Of a DNA stretch of 28,620 bases, positions 8,466-15,861 are shown piece after piece (within the stretch, counting starts at the first letter, position 1; each line of letters begins with the position of its first letter). Below the pieces are notes generated by a model. It had not been told where the DNA came from. It worked only from the letters and a program-made list of their open reading frames with translations, and made no database searches. This stretch comes from JARRJY01 sp037388705 (GTDB lineage Bacteria; Pseudomonadota; Gammaproteobacteria; UBA6429; Thiohalophilaceae): contig JARRJY010000034.1 in NCBI GenBank assembly GCA_037388705.1, forward strand, positions 1 to 28,620, given 5' to 3'. Made by a program: the position numbers and the translations under genes.

Positions 8466-9652
8466 TAGCCTGCCCTTTGCTTCAACATGTTTTTCTGTGC
8501 CATTTCACGCGCCCATAAATCCGCAGAAAGTATTGTTTCAAGAGAATCAGCTGGTTGAACCGTGGCCTCAGACATAACCGACTCAACAAGTGTTGTAATA
8601 TCTGTGAATCGAATCTTATTTTCCAGAAATGCTTCTACCGCTATTTCGTTTGCGGCATTTAAAACTGCAGGCATGGTACCACCTGTCCTTGCCGCCTCGT
8701 CTGCAAGACGTAAAGCAGTAAAACGTTCAAGATCAGGTTCGTTAAACTCAAGCTTGGCCATATCGAACAGGTTTAAAGTTTCAACGCCTGATTCAATCCT
8801 GGTTGGCCATGCCAGTGCATGTGCAATTGGGGTGCGCATATCAGGTTGTCCCATTTGTGCCAGTATCGAACCATCGATATATTCCACCATCGAGTGAATA
8901 ATACTTTGCGGGTGTACGACGATTTTTATATGTTCAGGTGTAGTGTTAAATAACCAGCAGGCCTCTATCAGTTCAAGACCTTTGTTCATCATGGTAGCTG
9001 AATCAACTGATATCTTGCGCCCCATATCCCAGTTAGGATGTGCACATGCCTGTTCAGGCGTAACAGAAGCTAACTCGGATATGTCGGTAATTCTGAATGG
9101 CCCACCAGAACCTGTTAACAAAATACGTTTGACAATCTCGGCTGCAGGATCACCTATACGATAGTCCCCAGACATGCATTGAAAGATAGCATTGTGTTCA
9201 CTATCAATTGGCAGGATTTCAGCACCATTTTTCCTGGCTTCATCCATAAACAGTTGACCAGACATAACCAACGCTTCCTTGTTGGCTAACAACACGCGCT
9301 TTCCATGTTTTGCTGCAGCCAATGTCGGGATGAGACCTGCTGCACCGACAATTGCCGCCATCACATCAGTCACCTGAGGCAAGGAAGCAACTTCAGCAAG
9401 ACCATCAACACCAGCTAAAACCTTGGTATCCGATCCAGAATTTGATAGTTTATCCTGTAATTGTTGTGCTGCCGACTCGTCGACCATGACTGCATAGACA
9501 GGTTTAAATTTCATCACCTGTTCATATAGTCTTTCGACCTGTGTGTTTGCCGTTAACGCCGTGACAGTAAACATATCCGGGTGACGAGTAACAACGTCCA
9601 GCGTATTAACGCCAATTGAACCCGTCGAACCTAAAATCGTGATGCCGCGCAT
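8465..9652 (-). CDS. dxr: 1-deoxy-D-xylulose 5-phosphate reductoisomerase Dxr
   Basis: Converts DXP to MEP with NADPH, the first committed step of the non-mevalonate isoprenoid pathway. The N-terminal GSTGSIG (residues 8-14) is the nucleotide-binding loop; LLANKEALVMSG, LPIDSEHNAIFQC (metal and substrate binding) and HPNWDMGRKISVDSATMMNKG are family blocks. The 395 residues match the usual length. It overlaps both the cdsA stop and the rseP start by one base each in TAATG junctions. The pathway feeds the polyprenyl carrier made by UppS, which is encoded two genes upstream. Confidence 0.97.
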   Translation of the reverse strand: MRGITILGSTGSIGVNTLDVVTRHPDMFTVTALTANTQVERLYEQVMKFKPVYAVMVDESAAQQLQDKLSNSGSDTKVLAGVDGLAEVASLPQVTDVMAAIVGAAGLIPTLAAAKHGKRVLLANKEALVMSGQLFMDEARKNGAEILPIDSEHNAIFQCMSGDYRIGDPAAEIVKRILLTGSGGPFRITDISELASVTPEQACAHPNWDMGRKISVDSATMMNKGLELIEACWLFNTTPEHIKIVVHPQSIIHSMVEYIDGSILAQMGQPDMRTPIAHALAWPTRIESGVETLNLFDMAKLEFNEPDLERFTALRLADEAARTGGTMPAVLNAANEIAVEAFLENKIRFTDITTLVESVMSEATVQPADSLETILSADLWAREMAQKNMLKQRAG

Positions 9653-10479
9653 TATTTAATACCAAGTAACATCAGGCTGGTAACAAATACCGGTGATGCG
9701 GAAGTTAAACTATCAATTCTGTCCAGTATTCCACCATGACCGGGCAATATATGGCTACTGTCCTTGATATTTACCTGGCGTTTGAACATGCTTTCTACCA
9801 GGTCTCCATGGATGGAAAAAATGATGGTAATAAAACTGGCACCGATGAATGCCATGTACTGTTGATTAATTATCTCGGCTGCGAAATAGGCAAACACAAA
9901 ACTAAAACTGATACTGGCCACTAGTGCACCATACACACCCTGCCATGTCTTTCCCGGGCTAACATTAGGCAGTAGCTTTGTTTTGCCCCACTGGCGACCT
10001 GTAAAATAAGCAGCACTATCCGCTATCCAGATTAGTACTAACAAGTATATAAGCAACGTTGCACCATGTTCAGTATTATTGCGTAATATTAATAGTGCTG
10101 TAAAAGTAGGAACAAGTATTAATAAGCCAATAACAGAACGAAGTGCGGGATTAAACAGGATGCGCACTTTGCCACTGTTGTACTGTGCCAATGCAACGAA
10201 AGCAAAAATCCACCATGCACAGGAAGTATACAACAATGCAGTATCAAGCTGCCTGATGTGATGTAGCCCGAACCAGCAAGCATATAAAATTCCGGCAAAA
10301 ACTATTGTATATATATAGTGTAAGGATGTTGGCAGACGTGCCATAGAAGCCCATTCCCTGGCGCCTAATATTGTAAGCAATGCCAGTACAATGGCAAAAT
10401 AATCATCAGGTAAACGCAGAATTCCCCAAAGAACTAATGGAATAAGAATTATTGCTGTCAGGATCCTTTGCTTAAGCAT
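9652..10479 (-). CDS. cdsA: Phosphatidate cytidylyltransferase CdsA
   Basis: Makes CDP-diacylglycerol from phosphatidic acid and CTP, the branch point of phospholipid synthesis. The protein is mostly hydrophobic, with about eight membrane segments in 275 residues. The CTP-transferase signature is seen near the C-terminus as SMFKRQVNIKDSSHILPGHG followed by GILDRIDS. The start overlaps the end of uppS by 8 bases, with a weak AGG ribosome site inside uppS. The uppS-cdsA-dxr order is common in Gammaproteobacteria. Confidence 0.96.
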   Translation of the reverse strand: MLKQRILTAIILIPLVLWGILRLPDDYFAIVLALLTILGAREWASMARLPTSLHYIYTIVFAGILYACWFGLHHIRQLDTALLYTSCAWWIFAFVALAQYNSGKVRILFNPALRSVIGLLILVPTFTALLILRNNTEHGATLLIYLLVLIWIADSAAYFTGRQWGKTKLLPNVSPGKTWQGVYGALVASISFSFVFAYFAAEIINQQYMAFIGASFITIIFSIHGDLVESMFKRQVNIKDSSHILPGHGGILDRIDSLTSASPVFVTSLMLLGIK

Positions 10480-11257
10480 TTTTCGCCTGTTCTACCTGTT
10501 CACCAGTACGGCCAAATCGACGCTGACGTCCGGAAAATGATTTCAGCGCTTTGTTGAATTCTTCCCGTTTAAAGTCTGGCCATAACACATCAGTAAAATA
10601 CAGTTCTGTATAGGCTAACTGCCATATCATGAAATTGCTTATACGCATTTCACCACCAGAACGTATGAATAAATCTGGTTCAGGTAAATCTGCCAGAGAT
10701 AAACCTTCAGCAATCATCTCCTCGTTAATGTCATCGGCTTTAATTTCACCTTTTTCGGCCCTTTCTGCCAGGCATTTTACAGACTGCGTGATATCCCATT
10801 GTCCACCATAGTTGGCAGCTATATTTAATACTAGGCCGGTATTGTCCTTGGTGAGTGTTACCGCTTTATCGATACGTTTTTGTAACTTTTCACTGAATGC
10901 GCTTTTATCGCCAATAATTCTTAACTGAACATTATTTTCATGCAGTTTTTTAACTTCACGCTCCAGTGCCATCATGAACAGATCCATCAATAGACTGACT
11001 TCTTTTACCGGGCGACGCCAGTTTTCACTGGAAAAGGCAAATAAGGTCAGCGCCTTGATTTTTTTAATGCTGCATTCTTTAACAATATCACGGACAGCCT
11101 CAACACCGGCTTTATGGCCTGCGAACCGGGGAAATCCTCGTTGTTGTGCCCACCGGCCATTTCCATCCATGATGATGGCGATGTGTTGAGGTAAACTTGA
11201 GGTGGAATTGGATTGATGACTACTGTTATCGGTCATTCCCTCTTTTTTATTTTTCAC
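10472..11257 (-). CDS. uppS: Polyprenyl (undecaprenyl) diphosphate synthase UppS
   Basis: A cis-prenyltransferase that builds the C55 carrier lipid for peptidoglycan and O-antigen. The IAIIMDGNGRWAQ motif holds the catalytic aspartate (D31 here, E. coli D26), and the C-terminal part has RSGGEMRISNF and WQLAYTELYF. The start is taken as GTG at 11257 because a strong GGAGGT ribosome site lies 5 bases upstream; the ATG at 11236 has only a purine run too close to it. This gives 261 residues, with a short serine-rich N-terminal extension before the conserved domain. It lies 60 bases after frr. Confidence 0.95.
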   Translation of the reverse strand: MKNKKEGMTDNSSHQSNSTSSLPQHIAIIMDGNGRWAQQRGFPRFAGHKAGVEAVRDIVKECSIKKIKALTLFAFSSENWRRPVKEVSLLMDLFMMALEREVKKLHENNVQLRIIGDKSAFSEKLQKRIDKAVTLTKDNTGLVLNIAANYGGQWDITQSVKCLAERAEKGEIKADDINEEMIAEGLSLADLPEPDLFIRSGGEMRISNFMIWQLAYTELYFTDVLWPDFKREEFNKALKSFSGRQRRFGRTGEQVEQAKNA

Positions 11258-11317
11258 GTCCGACCTCCAAATAATCAGTCAACCGATAACAGACGTTGTT
11301 AATCATTAAATCGATAA

Positions 11318-11875
11318 TTAAATTTCCATCAGGTCTTTTTCTTTTTCCTTAAGAACTTCATCGACCATGGCTACATACTTGTCAGTTATTTTCTGAATAT
11401 CATCCTGTGCCTGACGTTCTTCATCTTCCGTAATCTCTTTTTCTTTTAATAATGATTTAATATCACCTAACACGTCACGGCGAATATTTCGAATTGCAAC
11501 TTTCGCACCTTCACCTTCCTGTTTCACTACGCGTATCAAATCTTTGCGACGTTCTTCAGTTAATGGTGGCAATGGAATACGGATAACTTCTCCGGCAGTT
11601 GCAGGATTCAAACCCATATCAGAATTAATAATAGCTTTTTCAATCACTGACACCATGGGCTTCTCCCATGGGGTCACGCTTAAGGTGCGCGCATCCGCTA
11701 TATTTACATTAGCTACCTGGGTGAGAGGTACTTCTGAACCATAATACTCAACAGTAATATGTTCTAGTAAACTTGGATGGGCGCGACCTGTTCTTATTTT
11801 TGTTAAATCACCTTTTAATGACTCAACACTTTTACCCATTCGGGTTTCTGCATCCTGTTTAAATTCTTCAAGCAT
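11318..11875 (-). CDS. frr: Ribosome recycling factor Frr
   Basis: Splits post-termination ribosomes together with EF-G. The length of 185 residues equals E. coli RRF. Typical blocks include the N-terminal TRMGKSVESLKGDLTKIRTGRAHPSLL, split here as TRMGKSVESL and KIRTGRAHPSLL, then SVTPWEKPMV, and the C-terminal helical segment rich in Lys and Glu. It starts 13 bases after pyrH. The tsf-pyrH-frr linkage is conserved across bacteria. Confidence 0.97.
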   Translation of the reverse strand: MLEEFKQDAETRMGKSVESLKGDLTKIRTGRAHPSLLEHITVEYYGSEVPLTQVANVNIADARTLSVTPWEKPMVSVIEKAIINSDMGLNPATAGEVIRIPLPPLTEERRKDLIRVVKQEGEGAKVAIRNIRRDVLGDIKSLLKEKEITEDEERQAQDDIQKITDKYVAMVDEVLKEKEKDLMEI

Positions 11876-11888
11876 GACGTCTTACCCT

Positions 11889-12605
11889 TTATTCTACTAA
11901 TGTACCTTCATTTCCGCCTTCGATAATATTTATCAAGGTGCCTGCTTTATTCATATTGAATACACGAATCGGAATCTTGTTATCTCGACATAACACTATC
12001 GCGGTTGTATCCATAACGGCTAACTTATTCTCTATGACCTCGTCATAACTCAAATGTTCATAAAGTTTTGCATCTGGATCCTTAACTGGATCGGCTGTAT
12101 ATACACCATCCACTTTAGTACCCTTCATTACCACATCTGCATTAACTTCTATACCACGTAAACTGGCAGCAGTATCAGTCGTAAAAAATGGATTGCCCGT
12201 ACCGGCTGCAAATATTACCACGCGATCTTTTTCCAGGTGGCGTACTGCACGGCGACGTATGTAGTCTTCACAGACCTTGTGGATAGGTAACGCTGACATC
12301 ACGCGAACAGATAAATCCTCACGCTCCAGGGCATCCTGAAGCGCAAGGGAATTTATCACTGTTGCCAGCATTCCCATGTGATCAGCTGAAGTTCGGTCCA
12401 TGCCACTCGCTGACAGGCTTACACCACGAAAAATATTACCACCACCGATTACCATGGCTACCTGCACACCTTTATCCACAAGTTGTTTGACATCTTTTGC
12501 GATGCTTTCAATAACTTTCGGATCAATACCAAATTCCTGTTCACCCATCAGGGCTTCACCACTCAGCTTTAACAGGATACGTCGGTATTTAAGGTCTGCG
12601 GCCAT
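11889..12605 (-). CDS. pyrH: Uridylate kinase PyrH
   Basis: Bacterial UMP kinase of the amino acid kinase fold, supplying UDP for RNA and for UDP-sugars used in envelope synthesis. Conserved blocks are KLSGEALMG near the N-terminus, GGGNIFRG, and the AGTGNPFFTTDTAA segment. The 238 residues compare with 241 in E. coli. An AAGGA ribosome site lies about 7 bases upstream of the ATG. It follows tsf by 31 bases. Confidence 0.97.
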   Translation of the reverse strand: MAADLKYRRILLKLSGEALMGEQEFGIDPKVIESIAKDVKQLVDKGVQVAMVIGGGNIFRGVSLSASGMDRTSADHMGMLATVINSLALQDALEREDLSVRVMSALPIHKVCEDYIRRRAVRHLEKDRVVIFAAGTGNPFFTTDTAASLRGIEVNADVVMKGTKVDGVYTADPVKDPDAKLYEHLSYDEVIENKLAVMDTTAIVLCRDNKIPIRVFNMNKAGTLINIIEGGNEGTLVE

Positions 12606-12636
12606 CTTTTTTCCTTATGTATATAGTTAGTAGTGA

Positions 12637-13509
12637 TTAACCTTTCATTTGAGCTGCAACTTCTTCAGCAAAGTTTTCTTTCTTCTTCTCAATACCTTCA
12701 CCAACTTCATAGCGGATGAAAGCAGCAACAGAAGCATCAGCTGCCTTTAACAGCTTTTCAACTGTTTGATCAGGATCCTTGACAAAAGGCTGGCCTAACA
12801 GGGTAATTTCCTTCAGGAACTTGTTAATACGGCCAGTAATCATCTTCTCAATAATATCAGCTGGTTTGCCGCTTTCCTGGGCCTGCGCAGCAAAGATCTC
12901 TTTTTCCTTGTTGATAGCTTCCTGTGGCACCTGATCTTCGGATACGCAAATCGGGCGACTTGCTGCAACATGCATGGCAATGTCTTTACCTAATGTGTCG
13001 TCACCACCTTCAAGGTCAACTAACACACCAATTCGGGTACCGTGCATGTAGCTTGAAAACGAACCTTTACCATCGATAATTTCAAAGCGGCGGATGTTCA
13101 TATTCTCACCAACTTTGGCAATCAGGTTTTTCAGTGCGGCCTCAACAGTTTCACCATCCATTTCAGATGCCATCAATGCATCCATGTCAGCTGGACGAGT
13201 TGCCAGGATATGATTAGCCAGTTTATCTACGAAACCGCTAAAGTTATCATCTTTGGCTGCGAAGTCAGTTTCACAGTTAACTTCTACAACCGCAGCTGTT
13301 TTGTTGTCATCACTGATACGAATTGCAACCAGGCCTTCTGCGGCTGTTCGACCTGCTTTTTTATCTGCTTTTGCGGCACCTGATTTACGTAACAATTCAA
13401 TAGCAGCGTCCATATCACCATCTGTTTCAGTTAATGCTTTTTTGCATTCCATCATGCCTACGCCAGTACGTTCACGCAGTTCTTTAACTTGTGCTGCTGT
13501 GATAGCCAT
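12637..13509 (-). CDS. tsf: Elongation factor Ts (Tsf)
   Basis: Guanine nucleotide exchange factor for EF-Tu. The N-terminal UBA-like domain has RERTGVGMMECKKALTE, and CETDFAAKDDNF is a core-domain motif that contacts EF-Tu. The 290 residues compare with 283 in E. coli. AGGA lies 9 bases before the ATG. A terminator-like hairpin separates it from rpsB, so its expression is probably partly uncoupled from S2. Confidence 0.98.
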   Translation of the reverse strand: MAITAAQVKELRERTGVGMMECKKALTETDGDMDAAIELLRKSGAAKADKKAGRTAAEGLVAIRISDDNKTAAVVEVNCETDFAAKDDNFSGFVDKLANHILATRPADMDALMASEMDGETVEAALKNLIAKVGENMNIRRFEIIDGKGSFSSYMHGTRIGVLVDLEGGDDTLGKDIAMHVAASRPICVSEDQVPQEAINKEKEIFAAQAQESGKPADIIEKMITGRINKFLKEITLLGQPFVKDPDQTVEKLLKAADASVAAFIRYEVGEGIEKKKENFAEEVAAQMKG

Positions 13510-13576
13510 GTTTTTATTCCTCTCGAATTCTGTCTTTAAAAATTAAGAAATCATTTGATAACAAGAATGTTTTCTG

Positions 13577-13601
13577 AAAAAAGGGGGCGATACCCCCTTT
13601 T
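13577..13601 (-). terminator. Intrinsic terminator or attenuator between rpsB and tsf
   Basis: Read on the minus strand, a GGGGG stem, a TATCG loop and a CCCCC stem are followed directly by TTTTTT. The stem is extended by A/T pairs on both sides. This is a textbook Rho-independent terminator shape lying 12 bases past the rpsB stop. As tsf, pyrH and frr lie downstream, it probably terminates only part of the transcripts. Confidence 0.8.
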
Positions 13602-13613
13602 CAATCGCCTGTA

Positions 13614-14540
13614 TTACTCTGCAGCGTCATCCTTTTTAGCAGCCGTTTTTTTCTTGGCTACTTTTTTCTTTGCAGTTTTCTTTTTGGCTGCAGGTGTTGA
13701 TTCAGCTGTGTCAGCTTCACTTGCTGATTTTGCCGCTTTCTTCTTGGCTACTTTTTTCTTTGCTACTTTCTTTTTCGCAGCTTTCTTCTTCGCAGCTGGC
13801 TTCCCTTCTTCGTCCAGCTCAACAAAATCATCGTCACCGCCAGAAGTCAGGTGTGCCGATGAAGCGCGACCTTCAGAAATCGCCGTTGAAATACCCTGTG
13901 CGTAGAAAGTAATGGCACGAATCGCATCATCATTTCCTGGAATAACATAATCCACGCCATCCGGACTGTTATTTGAATCAACTACACCAATAACTGGAAT
14001 TCCCAGTTTAACCGCTTCCTTAACCGCGATGTCTTCATGGCCAACGTCGATAACAAACAGTGCATCAGGTAATGCAGGCATGTTCTTGATACCACCCAGG
14101 CTGCGTTCCAGTTTTTCCTGTTCACGTGAAAGGGTCAGTACTTCTTTCTTGTTTAAACCTTCAAAACCACCTTTTTCCGCCATGGCTTCCAGGTCTTTGA
14201 GGCGCTTGATAGATTGCTTAACGGTTTTGAAGTTTGTCAGCATACCACCTAACCAACGATGGTTAACGTATGGCATACCACAACGTTCAGCTTCTTCTTT
14301 AACAACCTGCTGTGCGGCACGCTTGGTACCAACAAACATGACTCTGCCACGGTTAGCTGCCAGTGAACCAACAAAGTTCAGGGCATCCTTGTACATGGGC
14401 AGGGATTTTTCCAGGTTGATGATATGGATTTTGTTGCGTTCGCCGAAAATGAAGGAACGCATTTTGGGGTTCCAGTAACGGGTCTGGTGACCAAAGTGTA
14501 CGCCAGCCTCGAGCATCTGGCGCATAGATACATCGCTCAT
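13614..14540 (-). CDS. rpsB: 30S ribosomal protein S2 with Lys/Ala-rich C-terminal tail
   Basis: Small-subunit protein S2. The ATG at 14540 is chosen because a GGAG ribosome site lies 6 bases upstream, and it gives the canonical MSDVSMRQMLEAGVHFGHQ start; a longer open frame reaches 14579. Residues 1 to about 230 are a normal S2 domain (TRYWNPKM, VNHRWLGGMLTN, VVDSNNSPDG). An acidic linker (GGDDDFVELDEEG) then leads to about 63 residues built of repeated AKKK units in two blocks separated by SASEADTAESTP. With 308 residues it is much longer than E. coli S2 (241). The tail contains about 25 lysines and resembles histone H1-like or AlgP-like proteins. Confidence 0.96.
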   Translation of the reverse strand: MSDVSMRQMLEAGVHFGHQTRYWNPKMRSFIFGERNKIHIINLEKSLPMYKDALNFVGSLAANRGRVMFVGTKRAAQQVVKEEAERCGMPYVNHRWLGGMLTNFKTVKQSIKRLKDLEAMAEKGGFEGLNKKEVLTLSREQEKLERSLGGIKNMPALPDALFVIDVGHEDIAVKEAVKLGIPVIGVVDSNNSPDGVDYVIPGNDDAIRAITFYAQGISTAISEGRASSAHLTSGGDDDFVELDEEGKPAAKKKAAKKKVAKKKVAKKKAAKSASEADTAESTPAAKKKTAKKKVAKKKTAAKKDDAAE

Positions 14541-14682
14541 TGTATTCTCCTGTACGGGTTGAGCCTCCATACACCCCATTTAGCCAACCCCACCTAGGTG
14601 GAGCACCCGGGCAAATGTGCCGGTGTATGTGTGGATTTAAGTTAAATTCAATTTTGCCTGTTTTGCATTTGCTAAACGGGCG
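14541..14682 (-). promoter_or_regulatory. Structured 5' leader of rpsB (likely S2 autoregulatory element)
   Basis: The roughly 140-base untranslated leader of rpsB is rich in secondary structure. It contains a perfect 12-base palindrome CCACCTAGGTGG at 14590-14601, an imperfect GC-rich hairpin at 14604-14625, and an 8-base long-range pairing between 14568-14575 and 14622-14629 (CATACACC with GGTGTATG on the plus strand) that would bring the leader close to the ribosome site. Gammaproteobacterial rpsB leaders are known to bind S2 and repress rpsB-tsf translation. Assignment of this leader to that class is by position and structure, not by alignment. Confidence 0.6.
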
Positions 14683-14687
14683 CGCGC

Positions 14688-14716
14688 TTTATAACATACC
14701 CCGCCTTGTGAGACAA
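14688..14716 (-). promoter_or_regulatory. rpsB promoter (sigma-70, GC-rich discriminator)
   Basis: On the minus strand TTGTCT (14716-14711) is followed after 17 bases by TATAAA (14693-14688), preceded by TATGT, an extended -10-like TG. Immediately downstream lies GCGCGCGCC, a GC-rich discriminator of the kind that makes stable RNA and ribosomal protein promoters sensitive to ppGpp. It should drive rpsB and much of the downstream operon. Confidence 0.72.
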
Positions 14717-14720
14717 TGAA

Positions 14721-14748
14721 TTACCCCAAAGTCATTGAATTTTATACT
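14721..14748 (+). promoter_or_regulatory. Possible map-glnD promoter
   Basis: TATACT at 14743-14748 is a good -10 box; a weak -35 (TTACCC, 14721-14726) lies 16 bases upstream. It sits 46 bases before the map start and back to back with the rpsB promoter, so the two divergent transcripts start within about 75 bases of each other. The weak -35 makes this tentative. Confidence 0.4.
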
Positions 14749-14794
14749 GGAATTCGGCTTTTTAGCCCCTTGCTAGCAGGATGAGCCCTGAAAA

Positions 14795-15562
14795 ATGAGT
14801 ATAAGCATAAAAACCGCTGACGAAATCGAAAAAATGCGCGTTGCTGGCCGCCTGGCAGCCGAGGTCCTGGAAATGATCGAGCCCCACGTGCTGCCCGGCA
14901 AAACCACTGACGAACTGGATAAAATCTGCCACGATTACATCGTTAATGAACAAAAAGCCATTCCTGCCCCGTTGAATTATCATGGCTTCCCCAAATCCAT
15001 CTGTACCTCGGTTAACCACGTGATTTGCCACGGTATCCCCGGTGAAAAACGCCTGAAGAAAGGCGATATCGTCAATATCGACATCACCGTCATCAAGGAT
15101 GGCTACCATGGTGATACCAGCAAAATGTTCTTTGTCGGCGAGCCCTCGATTCAGGCCAGGCGTCTCTGCAAAATCAGCCAGGAATGTATGTACCTGGGCA
15201 TCGAGATGGTCAAACCGGGGATTAAACTGGGTGATATTGGTCACGCGATTCAGGTCCATGCTGAAGCCAATAACTACTCGGTTGTCCGCGAATATTGTGG
15301 TCACGGTATCGGTAAAGAGTTTCATGAAGAGCCCCAGGTTTTGCATTATGGCTCTCCTGGTACCGGTATTACCATCGAACAAGGTATGACGTTTACCATC
15401 GAGCCGATGATTAATGCGGGTAAGCGTAATGTAAAACTGATGAAAGATGGCTGGACGGTGGTCAGCAAGGACCGTTCACTTTCTGCTCAATGGGAACATA
15501 CCATCCTGGTGACGGCCGATGGCCATGAAGTCCTCACAAGGCGCCAAGAGGAAGACTTTTGA
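14795..15562 (+). CDS. map: Methionine aminopeptidase type I (Map)
   Basis: Removes the initiator methionine from nascent proteins. The five metal ligands of the pita-bread fold are visible: two aspartates in NIDITVIKDGYHGDTSKMF, histidine in CGHGIGKEFHEEP, glutamate in TIEPMI and glutamate in QWEHTILV. It has 255 residues, versus 264 in E. coli, without the linker insertion of type II or Ic forms. It lies divergent from rpsB and overlaps the start of glnD by 4 bases, the usual map-glnD arrangement. Confidence 0.97.
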   Translation: MSISIKTADEIEKMRVAGRLAAEVLEMIEPHVLPGKTTDELDKICHDYIVNEQKAIPAPLNYHGFPKSICTSVNHVICHGIPGEKRLKKGDIVNIDITVIKDGYHGDTSKMFFVGEPSIQARRLCKISQECMYLGIEMVKPGIKLGDIGHAIQVHAEANNYSVVREYCGHGIGKEFHEEPQVLHYGSPGTGITIEQGMTFTIEPMINAGKRNVKLMKDGWTVVSKDRSLSAQWEHTILVTADGHEVLTRRQEEDF

Positions 15563-15861
15563 ACCAGGTGAAACTTGATCCGGAGTTGCTGGATTGCGTC
15601 GCTCTTGATAAACAAATACAAGAACACGGACTTAATATTTCCTATCTTCGGGAACACCTGAAACATGCCAAAACCGTGTTACAGGAACGCTTCGACGCGT
15701 TGAAACGGCTCGGGGTGTTCCCGTCACTGTTCCCCATGCATACCTTCTATTGGGGCGACTGGCATCGCGAGCCTATCAACAGGCCGCGGTCATTGACCAG
15801 GTCCTTATTCGTATATGGCAACATTTTTTCAAACAATACCAGGATGAAATTGCACTTGTAG
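15559..15861 (+). CDS. glnD: 5' portion of glnD, out of frame with the remainder
   Basis: This frame starts at a TTG overlapping the map stop by 4 bases, with an AGAGGA ribosome site exactly 6 bases upstream, as expected for the true glnD start. Its first 45 or so residues (YLREHLKHAKTVLQERFDA) resemble the N-terminal helix that precedes the nucleotidyltransferase domain of GlnD. Past about position 15770 the protein no longer looks like GlnD, and the family sequence continues in a different frame (AAVIDQVLIRIW). A single missing base between about 15695 and 15785 would join the two and give about 899 residues, close to E. coli GlnD at 890. The tail of this frame up to 15861 is therefore probably not meaningful. 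Confidence 0.7.
   Translation: MNQVKLDPELLDCVALDKQIQEHGLNISYLREHLKHAKTVLQERFDALKRLGVFPSLFPMHTFYWGDWHREPINRPRSLTRSLFVYGNIFSNNTRMKLHL

Noticed and set aside
11653..11671. Inverted repeat CCATGGG/CCCATGG
   Set aside because: It falls in the conserved TPWEKPMV segment of frr, so it is probably incidental.
13777..13800. Short tandem DNA repeats that could suggest a CRISPR or satellite
   Set aside because: They are in-frame AKKK codons in the rpsB tail with no unique spacers.
13555..13905. Plus-strand open frame of 116 residues rich in Phe and Ala, looking like a membrane protein
   Set aside because: It is the reverse complement of the lysine/alanine repeats of the S2 tail; the hydrophobic look follows from AAA and AAG codons read on the other strand.
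14762..15382. Minus-strand open frame of 206 residues opposite map
   Set aside because: It lies wholly against the conserved map gene, shows no recognisable domain and has no matching regulatory signals.
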